From: Canicola haemoglobinophilus
Lineage (GTDB): Bacteria > Pseudomonadota > Gammaproteobacteria > Enterobacterales > Pasteurellaceae
DNA length: 64,000 nt
Reading direction: 5' to 3'
Assembly (NCBI RefSeq): GCF_002015075.1
Contig: NZ_MUXZ01000004.1
Coordinates: 1 to 64,000 of the forward strand
Made by a program: the position numbers and the translations under genes. The first letter of the stretch is position 1. Every line of letters starts with the position of its first letter. Positions 52,034 to 62,050 of this stretch are shown piece after piece. The notes beneath the pieces were generated by a model, which saw only the letters and a list, made by a program, of their open reading frames with translations, searched no databases and had not been told where the DNA came from.

Positions 52034-52892
52034 AGTGATTTTTTGTATGCTTTTCTAGTGACTTATGTTGAATTTGCACTTTCTTGCCTTTGGCTTGGAA
52101 GTATTCGCCAATTTGTTGTGCAATATAAACAGAACGATGTTTACCTCCTGTACAACCAATAGCAATCGTCAAATAACTTCGATTATTCTGCTCTAACATA
52201 GGTAGCCAATTTTCAATATAGCTACGCGTTTGATAAATAAAATTATTAACTTCAATATGCTTTTGTAGAAATTCAATCACAGGCTTTTCTAATCCTGTCA
52301 TTGGGCGTAACTCTGGATTCCAATGTGGATTTGGTAAGAAACGAACATCAAAAACATAATCTGCATCTAAAGGAATACCATATTTAAAGCCGAAAGATTC
52401 AACAATAATTTGCAATTCTTTTTCGGTATTTCCACGCAAAAACTCACGCAAACGTTCCGCAAGTTCATGGGTAGAAAGTGCGGTCGTATCAATAATTAAA
52501 TTTGCATGATGCACTAAAGGTTCAAGGTAAGTTTTTTCTGCATCAATTGCTGATTCAAGAGATAAATTTTGAATTGATAAAGGATGTAATCGGCGAGAAT
52601 CACTGTAACGGCGGATCAGTGTATTTCTATCTGTATCCAGAAAGATGATTTTAACTTGATGTTTTTCTTGTAAGATATGAAGTATATGGTCTAGTGTCGC
52701 TGGGTCTGTAGGTAAATTACGAATATCTAAACTAATAGCAACAAAAGGCTGTTTATCCGAAAGAATATTGGTCAATTGTGGCAGTAAATCCATAGGAAGA
52801 TTATCAATACAGTAGTAGCCAATATCTTCTAATGCGCGTAAAGCAACAGATTTTCCTGCGCCAGAACGTCCACTAATAATGATAACTTCCAT
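52032..52892 (-). CDS. rapZ: RNase adapter protein RapZ
   Basis: RapZ is a 286-residue P-loop protein. Walker [17 protein letters not shown] is near residue 7; [12 protein letters not shown] and the C-terminal [19 protein letters not shown] block are family marks. In E. coli it delivers sRNA GlmZ to RNase E, tuning GlmS and cell-envelope precursor supply. The RNA-binding C-terminal tail is basic ([11 protein letters not shown]). It follows ptsN by 3 bases, as in the rpoN operon of enterobacteria. Confidence 0.94.
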   Translation of the reverse strand: MEVIIISGRSGAGKSVALRALEDIGYYCIDNLPMDLLPQLTNILSDKQPFVAISLDIRNLPTDPATLDHILHILQEKHQVKIIFLDTDRNTLIRRYSDSRRLHPLSIQNLSLESAIDAEKTYLEPLVHHANLIIDTTALSTHELAERLREFLRGNTEKELQIIVESFGFKYGIPLDADYVFDVRFLPNPHWNPELRPMTGLEKPVIEFLQKHIEVNNFIYQTRSYIENWLPMLEQNNRSYLTIAIGCTGGKHRSVYIAQQIGEYFQAKGKKVQIQHKSLEKHTKNH

Positions 52893-52895
52893 TTG

Positions 52896-53468
52896 TTATT
52901 CTTCCTCTTTTTGTTCTGCTACATTTTGTTGTTCTGCCATTTGCAGTTCAGCCAGCTCATGTTCAGCATGAGTATCTGCGAACTGGAAAATTTGCCAAAT
53001 TTCCTCCGCACTTTGTGCATTTCTTAATTGCTTGACTAGAGATTTGTCCTTTAATCGTTCAACTAAATGAGGTAATTCTTGCACAAGATTAGAACAATGT
53101 TCAGTCGGCGCCAATAAGGCAAACACCAGATCCACTTCACGATGATCTGGTGCATCATATTCTAAAGGTGCATTGAGTTGTAAGAAGACGGCAATAGGTT
53201 TATCCCCTAAAGGTAATCTTCCTTTGGGCATTGCGAGACCATTTCCCAAGCTAGAGTTGCCTAATTTTTCTCGGCTAAATAAGCAATCAACGCAAAGCGT
53301 TTCTGTATCTTGTAAGTCAATGTCCTCTGCGTTTTCTACATCTTTGTTTTGTTCAGAAAGTTGTTTGGCTACCAAGCAAGATATGATTTCAAAAGCTCTT
53401 TTTTTGCTTGTACAAACTAAGCCTTGGCGAATATTTTCAGGGGAGAGTAATTCGGTAAATTTAAGCAT
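52896..53468 (-). CDS. ptsN: PTS IIA-Ntr-like protein PtsN, without active histidine
   Basis: This is a 190-residue EIIA(Ntr) domain protein, longer than E. coli PtsN (163) because of an acidic insertion (about residues 40-58) and a charged C-terminal tail. The fold blocks align well (FSREKLGNSSLGNGLAMP; FVQL-type strand; VDLVFALLAPTE; LRNAQSAEEIWQIF). The phosphorylated histidine of GIAIPHGKL is replaced: the sequence is GLAMPKGRL, Lys82, codon AAA at 53223-53225. It therefore should not accept phosphate from NPr, though it could still regulate by binding. It lies between lptB and rapZ. Confidence 0.9.
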   Translation of the reverse strand: MLKFTELLSPENIRQGLVCTSKKRAFEIISCLVAKQLSEQNKDVENAEDIDLQDTETLCVDCLFSREKLGNSSLGNGLAMPKGRLPLGDKPIAVFLQLNAPLEYDAPDHREVDLVFALLAPTEHCSNLVQELPHLVERLKDKSLVKQLRNAQSAEEIWQIFQFADTHAEHELAELQMAEQQNVAEQKEEE

Positions 53469-53470
53469 AG

Positions 53471-54196
53471 TTACAATTTAAATTCTTCACCAAGATAAAC
53501 TTGTTTCACTTGTTCGTTATTCATAACTTCAGTTGGTGTACCTGTAGCAATCATTTTGCCGGCACTGACAATATAAGCGCGCTCGCAAACATCTAATGTT
53601 TCTCGTACATTATGATCTGTGATTAATACCCCCAACCCACGATTACGTAAATCTTTGATGATTTTTTTGATGTCAATAACTGAAATCGGATCTACGCCAG
53701 CAAAAGGTTCATCTAATAAAATAAATTTAGGATTTGCTGCTAAAGCGCGTGCAATTTCTACACGACGACGTTCACCACCAGATAAAGATTGCCCCAAGTT
53801 GTCACGAATATGACCAATATTGAATTCTTCGATTAATTCATCAGCTCTCGCGCGACGCTGTTGAGAATTTAAATCTTGGCGAATTTCTAAAACGGCCATT
53901 AAATTTTCATATACGCTTAGGCGGCGGAATATAGATGCTTCTTGTGGTAAATAACCTATTCCCCGTTGTGCTCGGTTGTGCATCGGCAATAAACTAATAT
54001 CTTCGTCATCAATACGAATTATTCCTTGATCATGGCGTACTAAACCAACAACCATATAGAAAGTTGTCGTCTTACCTGCACCATTTGGACCTAATAAACC
54101 GACAATTTCATTGGAATTAACGGTTAAACTTACATCAGAAACAACTTGGCGGCTTTTATAGCTTTTAGCGAGATGCTCAGCATAAAGAATAGACAT
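53471..54196 (-). CDS. lptB: LPS export ATPase LptB
   Basis: LptB is a 241-residue cytoplasmic ATPase powering lipooligosaccharide extraction by LptB2FG. Walker [11 protein letters not shown]-loop [10 protein letters not shown], signature [10 protein letters not shown], and Walker [14 protein letters not shown] with switch His in [10 protein letters not shown] are all intact. It has the same length as in E. coli (241). It is 15 bases after lptA and followed by ptsN after 2 bases. Confidence 0.96.
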   Translation of the reverse strand: MSILYAEHLAKSYKSRQVVSDVSLTVNSNEIVGLLGPNGAGKTTTFYMVVGLVRHDQGIIRIDDEDISLLPMHNRAQRGIGYLPQEASIFRRLSVYENLMAVLEIRQDLNSQQRRARADELIEEFNIGHIRDNLGQSLSGGERRRVEIARALAANPKFILLDEPFAGVDPISVIDIKKIIKDLRNRGLGVLITDHNVRETLDVCERAYIVSAGKMIATGTPTEVMNNEQVKQVYLGEEFKL

Positions 54197-54211
54197 AATT
54201 CATTAACCTTA

Positions 54212-54721
54212 TTATTTCTTATTTAATTGTGTTGGAATTAAAACAGTTTTAACACGAGATTTATTTGAACCATTTGCTTTTAACTGTTGTTTCTTCACAT
54301 CATAAGTAATTTTTTCGCTATTAATTTTACTATCTAACTGTTTTAATTCTGCGTTACCTGTTAGGGTTAAAAATTCAGCGCCTAAGTCATAATGGACTTT
54401 ACTTGCTTTACCATCCACAGGCTTACCATCATCAAGTAGTTGGTGGAATGTAACAGGATTACCAAATGCTTCCACAGTTTCTTTTTTGTTAGATTTCTCT
54501 GGAGGACGAGTAATGATCACTTTATTCGCTTTAATCAAAATTGATCCTTGCTTAATCACTACATTGTTTGTAAAAGTCACTACGGAATTTTCCATATCAA
54601 GAGATTGATTATCAGACACAATATCTATGGGCTGATTTGTGTCATTTTTCAATGCTAAAGCGGAAACGGAAGTCATCATAAGTGCGGTGATTAATAAGTA
54701 TTTATTTGTTGCTGATTTCAT
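54212..54721 (-). CDS. lptA: Periplasmic LPS-bridge protein LptA
   Basis: LptA is a 169-residue periplasmic protein of the OstA fold that bridges LptC and LptD. A signal peptide ends near ALAL-KND; beta-jellyroll strands such as IDIVSDNQSLDMENSVVTF and the repeated asparagine/glycine turns are typical. The C-terminus is lysine rich. It overlaps lptC by 20 bases. Confidence 0.9.
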   Translation of the reverse strand: MKSATNKYLLITALMMTSVSALALKNDTNQPIDIVSDNQSLDMENSVVTFTNNVVIKQGSILIKANKVIITRPPEKSNKKETVEAFGNPVTFHQLLDDGKPVDGKASKVHYDLGAEFLTLTGNAELKQLDSKINSEKITYDVKKQQLKANGSNKSRVKTVLIPTQLNKK

Positions 54722-55277
54722 AATGCGTTTTTACCTGCTCTTTTAATGTTGCGATTTGTTGTTGTAAGTTACCATGGAGTTTTAGCCCTGTAGAGCTAAA
54801 ATGTTGTCCTTTTATAGTGACTATTGTGTCAGAAGTTATATCTTGGGTAGTTAAATTTACTACCGCACTTTCTGTCACAACTTTTTGTAATTTTGCATTT
54901 TCCAATAAGGTCTCTGCGATCACATTCCCCTCAAGATAAAGCATATTATTTTTTGTTAATTTGGCTTTATGAGCGCTTAATTTCCAGCTTTGTTTACCTA
55001 ATTTCTCATCTTCAATATCAAATAAATAAACTAAAGGCTGGTGGAATTCGGTGCGGCCATCATTATTATAATGCTCAACTTTATCTGCCGTCGCTAAATA
55101 TTGTTTTTTACCTGTGGGCGAAAAAACAGCAGTTGACATTTTTTCACCTGTATATTCCGGACTATCATTCGATTTTATAAGTTGATTTAGTTCATTATCA
55201 TCTGGTTGTAGACTATAAAACCAAGCAAGCGAAATTAGAGCAAGTACAGATAAAATAATATTCCAACGAATATTCAT
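54702..55277 (-). CDS. lptC: LPS export inner-membrane protein LptC
   Basis: LptC is a 191-residue bitopic protein, the same length as E. coli LptC. One N-terminal helix (IILSVLALISLAWFYSL) anchors a periplasmic jellyroll that receives LPS from LptFG and passes it to LptA. Start MNIRWN at 55277 has AAGGGT before it; a frame back to 55472 adds 65 residues with no support. It is the first gene of lptC-lptA-lptB-ptsN-rapZ and diverges from mlaF. No kdsC lies upstream, where enterobacteria carry it. Confidence 0.91.
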   Translation of the reverse strand: MNIRWNIILSVLALISLAWFYSLQPDDNELNQLIKSNDSPEYTGEKMSTAVFSPTGKKQYLATADKVEHYNNDGRTEFHQPLVYLFDIEDEKLGKQSWKLSAHKAKLTKNNMLYLEGNVIAETLLENAKLQKVVTESAVVNLTTQDITSDTIVTIKGQHFSSTGLKLHGNLQQQIATLKEQVKTHYEISNK

Positions 55278-55502
55278 AGAACCCTTGAATGTTTGAGTTT
55301 GATAAAAGTGCGCCATGATAGCATATTTTTCAATAAAACATGTAGTAATCCATGAAAGAGCGGTGTTTTTAAAAATATTTTTTATGTGAACATTTTTGGA
55401 AAATATAAGTCCAATACGCTGCCATAATTTAATTTGACAATAGGGGGAAATTCGTAGAATATCCCACTTCATTTTTTTAAGTATAAAGAGTAATCAAAAA
55501 AT

Positions 55503-56297
55503 ATGACAAAACCTTTAATAGAAGTCAGAAACCTAACTTTTAAGCGAGGTGAGCGAACCATTTATGACAACCTTAATTTGCAGGTTCAGCAAGGTAAAAT
55601 TACTGCAATTATGGGGCCTTCAGGTATTGGTAAAACCACTTTGCTCAAACTTATTGGTGGACAACTTCAAGCAGAAAAAGGTGAGATTTTGTTTGATGGG
55701 CAAGATATTTGCATGATGTCTAATAGTCAGTTGTATCAAGTTCGTCAACGTATGGGAATGTTGTTTCAATCTGGCGCATTATTTACTGATTTATCTACCT
55801 TTGATAATGTTGCGTTCCCTATTCGTGAGCATACGAATTTGCCTGAAGAGCTCATTCGTCAAATTGTATTGATGAAGTTAGAGGCGGTTGGGTTGCGTGG
55901 TGCAGCAAATTTAATGCCTTCGGAATTATCTGGTGGTATGGCAAGACGAGCCGCATTAGCGAGAACAATAGCCCTTGATCCTGAGCTGATTATGTATGAT
56001 GAACCTTTTGCTGGACAAGATCCTATTAGCATGGGGGTAATTATTAGCTTGATTAAACGCTTGAACGAAGCCTTGCAATTAACTTCAATAGTGGTTTCCC
56101 ATGATGTGCAAGAAGTGTTAAGTATTGCAGATTATGCTTATATTATTGCTGATAAGAGAGTGATTGCAGAAGGTACTGCAGAACAGCTTTTACAGAGCCA
56201 AGATCCACAAGTTGTACAATTTCTTCAAGGTAAAGAAGATGGGCCTGTTCATTTCCATTTCCCAGCACAAGATTATGTACAGGAGTTATTTTCATGA
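55503..56297 (+). CDS. mlaF: Phospholipid transport ATPase MlaF
   Basis: MlaF is a 264-residue ATPase of the Mla system, which moves phospholipids between the inner membrane and the outer-membrane lipoprotein MlaA via MlaC. Walker [11 protein letters not shown]-loop [12 protein letters not shown], signature [11 protein letters not shown] and Walker [14 protein letters not shown] are visible. It overlaps mlaE by 4 bases. The 225-base gap to lptC holds the divergent promoters. Confidence 0.95.
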   Translation: MTKPLIEVRNLTFKRGERTIYDNLNLQVQQGKITAIMGPSGIGKTTLLKLIGGQLQAEKGEILFDGQDICMMSNSQLYQVRQRMGMLFQSGALFTDLSTFDNVAFPIREHTNLPEELIRQIVLMKLEAVGLRGAANLMPSELSGGMARRAALARTIALDPELIMYDEPFAGQDPISMGVIISLIKRLNEALQLTSIVVSHDVQEVLSIADYAYIIADKRVIAEGTAEQLLQSQDPQVVQFLQGKEDGPVHFHFPAQDYVQELFS

Positions 56298-57076
56298 TCC
56301 AGCTTATTTCATCTCTTGGTAGAGTAGGCATAGATTTTTGCCGTTCTTTAGGACGAGCTGGTTTTATGCTGTTTGGTGCTTTAGTGGGAAAACCACAAAT
56401 TAGAAAGCATTTCCCTTTGTTGATTAAACAGCTACATGTATTAGGCGTGCAATCCTTATTAATTATCATGTTATCTGGCTTGTTTATTGGCATGGTATTA
56501 GGCTTGCAAGGTTATGTGGTGCTTGTTGATTTCTCTGCTGAAACAAGCCTTGGGCAACTTGTTGCATTGTCTTTATTGCGTGAATTAGGGCCAGTTGTGA
56601 CCGCACTTTTATTTGCTGGTCGAGCGGGTTCAGCACTGACTGCTGAAATAGGTTTAATGAAGGCGACTGAGCAGTTGTCTAGCTTAGAAATGATGGCGGT
56701 TGATCCATTACGTCGAGTTATTTCTCCTCGTTTTTGGGCTGGGGTAATTGCAATGCCAATCCTTGCAGTTATTTTCACTGCTATTGGTATTTGGGGCGGT
56801 TCATTGGTCGGTGTTGATTGGAAAGGCGTGGATGCGGGGAGCTTTTGGTCTGTAATGCAAAACTCTGTGAGCTGGAGCTATGATTTATTAAATGGCTTTA
56901 TTAAGAGCTTATGCTTTGCTATTGCAGTGGTTTGGATTGCCTTGTTCAACGGTTATGATTGTATTCCGACCTCGGAAGGTATTAGTAAAGCAACAACAAG
57001 AACAGTAGTGCATGCATCTCTTGTTGTTTTAGGATTAGATTTTGTACTAACAGCTTTAATGTTTGGTGCAAGTTAA
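56294..57076 (+). CDS. mlaE: Phospholipid transport permease MlaE
   Basis: MlaE is a 260-residue permease with about six helices. MlaE family blocks: [35 protein letters not shown] and the [28 protein letters not shown] coupling segment. It forms the inner-membrane core with MlaF, MlaD and MlaB. Confidence 0.95.
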   Translation: MIQLISSLGRVGIDFCRSLGRAGFMLFGALVGKPQIRKHFPLLIKQLHVLGVQSLLIIMLSGLFIGMVLGLQGYVVLVDFSAETSLGQLVALSLLRELGPVVTALLFAGRAGSALTAEIGLMKATEQLSSLEMMAVDPLRRVISPRFWAGVIAMPILAVIFTAIGIWGGSLVGVDWKGVDAGSFWSVMQNSVSWSYDLLNGFIKSLCFAIAVVWIALFNGYDCIPTSEGISKATTRTVVHASLVVLGLDFVLTALMFGAS

Positions 57077-57111
57077 TAAGTAAAGTGCGGTAGAAAATTA
57101 AGGATTTTTTT

Positions 57112-57618
57112 ATGCGACAAACAGTTAAATATGAATTTTGGGTAGGCTTATTTTTATTAATTGGAATTGCAGCTCTAGTTTTTTTAGGGTTAAGAGTTGC
57201 CAATATCCAAGGCTTTAATCAAGCAAAATCTTATCAAATTAATGCCGTTTTTGATAATATCGGTGGACTGAAAGTGCGTGCGCCATTGAAAGTAGGCGGG
57301 GTTGTGATTGGTCGAGTTTCATCTATTGAACTTGATCCGCAAACCTATTTACCACTGGTTAAAATCGCCATTGATGAAAAATATAATGAAATTCCAGACA
57401 ACAGTTCATTATCTATTAAAACCTCAGGTTTATTAGGTGAACAATATATCGCCCTGAGTGTTGGTTTTGACGATGGTGAAACTCCAATGCTAAAAGAAGG
57501 AAGTCGTATTGTAGATACTAAATCGGCAATGGTGTTAGAGGATCTCATCGGGCAGTTCTTGTATGGCAGTAAAGACAGCAAAAGCAGCCAAGGAGAAGCT
57601 GAAGCAAGCGCTCAGTAA
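57112..57618 (+). CDS. mlaD: Phospholipid transport MCE protein MlaD
   Basis: MlaD is a 168-residue MCE protein. A single N-terminal helix (FWVGLFLLIGIAALVFLGLRV) anchors a periplasmic MCE domain (INAVFDNIGGLKVRAPLKVGGVVIG) that forms a hexameric lipid tunnel. The C-terminal tail is short and polar. An uptake word lies in the 35-base gap after mlaE. Confidence 0.94.
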   Translation: MRQTVKYEFWVGLFLLIGIAALVFLGLRVANIQGFNQAKSYQINAVFDNIGGLKVRAPLKVGGVVIGRVSSIELDPQTYLPLVKIAIDEKYNEIPDNSSLSIKTSGLLGEQYIALSVGFDDGETPMLKEGSRIVDTKSAMVLEDLIGQFLYGSKDSKSSQGEAEASAQ

Positions 57619-57656
57619 CAATTTTTTATAAACTTTAAATTTAGGAGCTAATATTT

Positions 57657-58283
57657 ATGTTAAAAAAACTTTTTTCTAAAATAATCGTGGTAATGACCGC
57701 ACTTTTTTCTGTACAAGCTATGGCAGAAAAAACACCTTATGAATTAACTCTTGATGTATCTGATCGTTTATTTAAAGCTATTGATAGCAGTCAGACTAAG
57801 ATTAAACAAGATCCAAATTATTTACGTACGATTGTGCGTGAGGAATTAATGCCTTATGCCTATGTGAGTTATGCCGGCGCCTTCTTTTTAGGCAAAACTT
57901 ATTATAAGTCTACTCCAGTGGAACAACGTGAGAAATTCTTTGCAGTATTTGATAAGTTTATTGAATATCAATACGCTAAAGCACTGACTCTTTACAATAA
58001 CCAAAAAATTCAAGTGTTAAAACCAACGAATGTGGTTGATGATAAAATGAGTATATCAGTGAAAATATTGCAAAATAGTAATGCTGCACCTATCGACTTG
58101 GTATTTTATTGGCTTAAAAACAAAGCAGGCAAATGGCAAGTTTATGATATGGCTGTTGGTGGTGTAAGTACCATTGATTCAACAAAACAGGAATGGTTAC
58201 CAACTCTGCGTAAAAAAGGCATAGAGGTTTTAATTAAAGAGATGGAAACCTTTTCTAAACAAGCAATTATCCTTAGTAAATAA
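57657..58283 (+). CDS. mlaC: Periplasmic phospholipid-binding protein MlaC
   Basis: MlaC is a 208-residue periplasmic lipid shuttle with a signal peptide ending AMA. The family pattern includes NYLRTIVREELMPYAYVSYAG, and a central FDKFIEYQYAKAL helix, with YDMAVGGVS before the C-terminal helix. It carries phospholipid between MlaFEDB and MlaA. MlaA is not in this window. Confidence 0.93.
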   Translation: MLKKLFSKIIVVMTALFSVQAMAEKTPYELTLDVSDRLFKAIDSSQTKIKQDPNYLRTIVREELMPYAYVSYAGAFFLGKTYYKSTPVEQREKFFAVFDKFIEYQYAKALTLYNNQKIQVLKPTNVVDDKMSISVKILQNSNAAPIDLVFYWLKNKAGKWQVYDMAVGGVSTIDSTKQEWLPTLRKKGIEVLIKEMETFSKQAIILSK

Positions 58284-58285
58284 GC

Positions 58286-58618
58286 ATGAAAAATAACAGT
58301 CTAAATTGGGCATTAGAACAAAATGATGATAAAATAACGTTCCGGCTTATTGGAGCGTTATCACGAGATACGTTGTTACCTTTTTGGCAACAACGTAGTT
58401 CTTTTTTGTCGAATGCAAAAGTTGCCAACCAACAACTTATCTGGGAGTTAAGTGAAGTTCAGCGTATTGACAGCGCTGGTTTTGCTTTATTATGTGATTT
58501 TATGCATGAATATGAAACACAAGTCAGTTCACAAAAAATTCATCATGCTCCAATTCAATTAGAAACTTTAGCAGATCTTTTTGGCTTATCCCATTGGCTT
58601 AAGCCCTTTTTACAATAA
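58286..58618 (+). CDS. mlaB: STAS domain protein MlaB
   Basis: MlaB is a 110-residue cytoplasmic STAS-domain subunit. The typical LIWELSEVQRIDSAGFALLCDFM block carries the conserved Ser/Gly turn. It binds MlaF and stabilises the ATPase. It starts 2 bases after mlaC; the Haemophilus-type order mlaFEDCB is kept. Confidence 0.88.
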   Translation: MKNNSLNWALEQNDDKITFRLIGALSRDTLLPFWQQRSSFLSNAKVANQQLIWELSEVQRIDSAGFALLCDFMHEYETQVSSQKIHHAPIQLETLADLFGLSHWLKPFLQ

Positions 58619-58631
58619 CGGAAAAAAATTA

Positions 58632-58889
58632 ATGGAAACCCAGCAAATTGAGCAAATTTTAAAAGATGCATTAAATTTGAATGAAGTATATGTTCAAGGC
58701 GAAAATGCACATTTTGGTGTTATCGTGGTAAGCGATGAAATTGCCCAACTATCAAGATTAAAACAACAACAAACTATTTATGCATCCTTAATGGAGCATT
58801 TTAAATCAGGTGCAATTCATGCGTTGACAATTAAAACATTCAGCACTGAGCAGTGGAAACGCGATCGTTTATTAAATATGTCAAATTAA
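58632..58889 (+). CDS. ibaG: BolA family protein IbaG
   Basis: IbaG is an 85-residue BolA-like protein, as in E. coli (84). The conserved helix-turn (GVIVVSDEIAQLSRLKQQQTIYASL) and C-terminal IHALTIKTFS are present. IbaG partners with Grx4-type monothiol glutaredoxins in iron-sulfur handling and acid response. The start at 58632 (METQQIEQIL) is preferred to a frame at 58581 that overlaps mlaB. It precedes murA as in enterobacteria. Confidence 0.9.
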   Translation: METQQIEQILKDALNLNEVYVQGENAHFGVIVVSDEIAQLSRLKQQQTIYASLMEHFKSGAIHALTIKTFSTEQWKRDRLLNMSN

Positions 58890-58893
58890 TTAG

Positions 58894-60177
<1,284 letters not shown>

Positions 60178-60196
60178 CTTTCTACCCAAAAAGAAT

Positions 60197-60230
60197 AACG
60201 CCTTACAATCAAACTGTAAGGCGTTTTTTT
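60197..60230 (+). terminator. Terminator after murA
   Basis: A 10-bp stem ACGCCTTACA/TGTAAGGCGT with an 8-base AT-rich loop is followed by TTTTTTT. Confidence 0.92.
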
Positions 60231-60236
60231 AGAGAG

Positions 60237-60279
60237 AAAGAGCGGTTGAAAAAATAAAAATTTCAACCGCTCTTTTTTG
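60237..60279. terminator. Terminator of tyrP, bidirectional
   Basis: The 14-bp stem AAGAGCGGTTGAAA/TTTCAACCGCTCTT has a short A/T loop. On the minus strand the arm is followed by T-poor sequence, on the plus strand by TTTT; position directly after tyrP suggests it ends tyrP or acts both ways. AAGAGCGGT is one base from the uptake word. Confidence 0.7.
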
Positions 60280-60288
60280 TTGATTAGC

Positions 60289-61509
60289 TTACCCAGCGAC
60301 ACTAGGTAGGTAGCCTTTTTCCATGAGGAATGGGATGATGATAATAACGATGCCCATTACAAATGCGATGACTAATGCTAAATTACCACCAGCTACTCGA
60401 TAAGGTAGATTAGGATGTAATTGACGAACTTTCCAAGCTAAAGCAACGGGTAGAAGTAAGCCATAGAATGCGAATAAAATCCCCGCATAACCTAATGCTG
60501 CAATAAAGCCGTTTGGATAGAATAAAGCAAAAGCGAGCGGTGGAATAAAGGTTAAAGGTGCTAAAACTAGGCGATTGGCTGGTAAATTAATGCGTTTTAA
60601 TAAATCGCCTACGCCTTCAAAAATTCCCATTGCTACGCCTAAGAAAGATGTAATTAATGCGAGTGATGAGAATAAGCGAACTACTTCACCTAAGAAGTTG
60701 CTACCAGTGATTTGACTTGTTGCGTTGACTAACCCATTTAAAGTGGGATCTTGTTTTAATAAGCTAACAAATTGATTCTGACTTAATACACCGTGAGTAG
60801 CTAATTGCCATAATAAATAGGCTGTCAGTGGAATTAACGTACCAATAATAATGGACAAACGGATTTTACGAATATCTGCGTCGAGGTAGTTATTAATACT
60901 TCCCATGATGACGTGGAAGCCAAAAGAGGTAAAGAAAATCGGGATAGCAGAAATAACCAGTAAATTATCTAGTGGCACCGCACCTAAATTTTCTAGTTTG
61001 GCTTTTGGTAGCATCATTAACAATACAGCAATAAAGCCAATAATTTTTCCGATAAATAAAACACGAGTGAGACCATCAACGCCTTTAATACCAATAACAA
61101 CGAAAGCACCCAAAATTAAAGTAAAGAGTAAAATTGCAATTTGTAAGGTTTGATGTTCATCGCCAATACTTGTAGGTAAAAGTCCAGATAAAAGCGAGCC
61201 ACCGCCAGTAATGTAAGCGGCAAGCAAGGCATAGAGTAAAACAAGTAGGCTAATCGTTGCTAAGAAACGTCCAGTTAGACCGAAATATTGTTCAGCCAGG
61301 CTCGCCACGCCTACATCTTTAGCTTTTGCTGTTTGATAAACCTCCATAAACAACAAGCCTGTATAGGTTAATAATAACCACAATCCTGCAAGCAGAACTA
61401 AAGTCATAGAAAAGCCCATACCAGCAGAGGTTAATGGCATAGCCAACATACCAGCACCTATAGTGGTTCCAGCGATCATTAATGCGCTTCCGAGAATTTT
61501 ATTTTTCAT
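60289..61509 (-). CDS. tyrP: Tyrosine-specific transporter TyrP
   Basis: TyrP is a 406-residue inner-membrane proton symporter of the aromatic amino acid family (TyrP/Mtr/TnaB) with 11 helices. The start MKNKILGSALMIAGTTIGAG and AGTTIGAGMLAMPL are nearly those of E. coli TyrP. Further blocks are SAIPIFFTSFGFH, and LPPLAFALFYPNGF near the C-terminus. The match to TyrP is closer than to Mtr or TnaB, but substrate choice is inferred. Confidence 0.87.
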   Translation of the reverse strand: MKNKILGSALMIAGTTIGAGMLAMPLTSAGMGFSMTLVLLAGLWLLLTYTGLLFMEVYQTAKAKDVGVASLAEQYFGLTGRFLATISLLVLLYALLAAYITGGGSLLSGLLPTSIGDEHQTLQIAILLFTLILGAFVVIGIKGVDGLTRVLFIGKIIGFIAVLLMMLPKAKLENLGAVPLDNLLVISAIPIFFTSFGFHVIMGSINNYLDADIRKIRLSIIIGTLIPLTAYLLWQLATHGVLSQNQFVSLLKQDPTLNGLVNATSQITGSNFLGEVVRLFSSLALITSFLGVAMGIFEGVGDLLKRINLPANRLVLAPLTFIPPLAFALFYPNGFIAALGYAGILFAFYGLLLPVALAWKVRQLHPNLPYRVAGGNLALVIAFVMGIVIIIIPFLMEKGYLPSVAG

Positions 61510-61546
61510 AACAGCTCCAAGTGAGATACAAATTTATAGTTATAAT

Positions 61547-61873
61547 TTAAGCTTTCTTTAAAAATTCAGATTTGAGTAATAATTTGCCACAGTCAACATT
61601 GTGATCACCAGCAACTAAACGAATATTTTTATATTTAGTGCCTTTTTTTAGGACTTCAGATGAGCCTTTCAATTTTAAGTCTTTAATTAAAAGTACATCA
61701 TCACCATCCGCTAAGAGATTTCCATTGCTATCTTTTACAATGAGCTGATCATCATCTTGCTGCTCAATTTCATTACCAGACCATTCATTCCCACAGTCAG
61801 GACAAACAAAATTAATTGTGTCGTGGTATACATATTCGCCCTGACATTTGGGGCACTTTGGCATTTCTTCCAT
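61547..61873 (-). CDS. yjdM: YjdM/PhnA family zinc-ribbon protein
   Basis: This is a 108-residue protein. The N-terminal zinc ribbon has CPKC and CPDC pairs; the C-terminal PhnA domain has [16 protein letters not shown] and the [13 protein letters not shown] segment. It was once called alkylphosphonate utilisation protein PhnA, but the C-P lyase genes are absent here and a role in phosphonates is unproven. The start at 61873 has TAGGAG upstream; a frame from 61957 is rejected. Confidence 0.88.
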   Translation of the reverse strand: MEEMPKCPKCQGEYVYHDTINFVCPDCGNEWSGNEIEQQDDDQLIVKDSNGNLLADGDDVLLIKDLKLKGSSEVLKKGTKYKNIRLVAGDHNVDCGKLLLKSEFLKKA

Positions 61874-61961
61874 ATTGTTTCTCCTAATAAAAATAGTGTT
61901 CGAGTATAACAAAAAAATGAGCTTTGCCAAAAGGGAGAAAATGGCTTTTAGGCTCAAAATG

Positions 61962-61998
61962 AAAGGGCTGAAATGGGTATTTATATCCTCAGCCCTTT
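61962..61998. terminator. Hairpin between yjdM and the NCS2 permease
   Basis: The 10-bp stem AAAGGGCTGA/TCAGCCCTTT has a 17-base loop. It follows the permease gene on the minus strand, without a long U-run, so termination is likely but not certain. Confidence 0.5.
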
Positions 61999-62050
61999 GT
62001 ATAAGTTAATTTTTCTGCATATTTAAATGCGACTATGATTAAATATTAAT

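Noticed and set aside
55278..55472. Extended lptC start
   Set aside because: LptC is 191 residues with its membrane anchor right after MNIRWN at 55277; the extension has no ribosome site.
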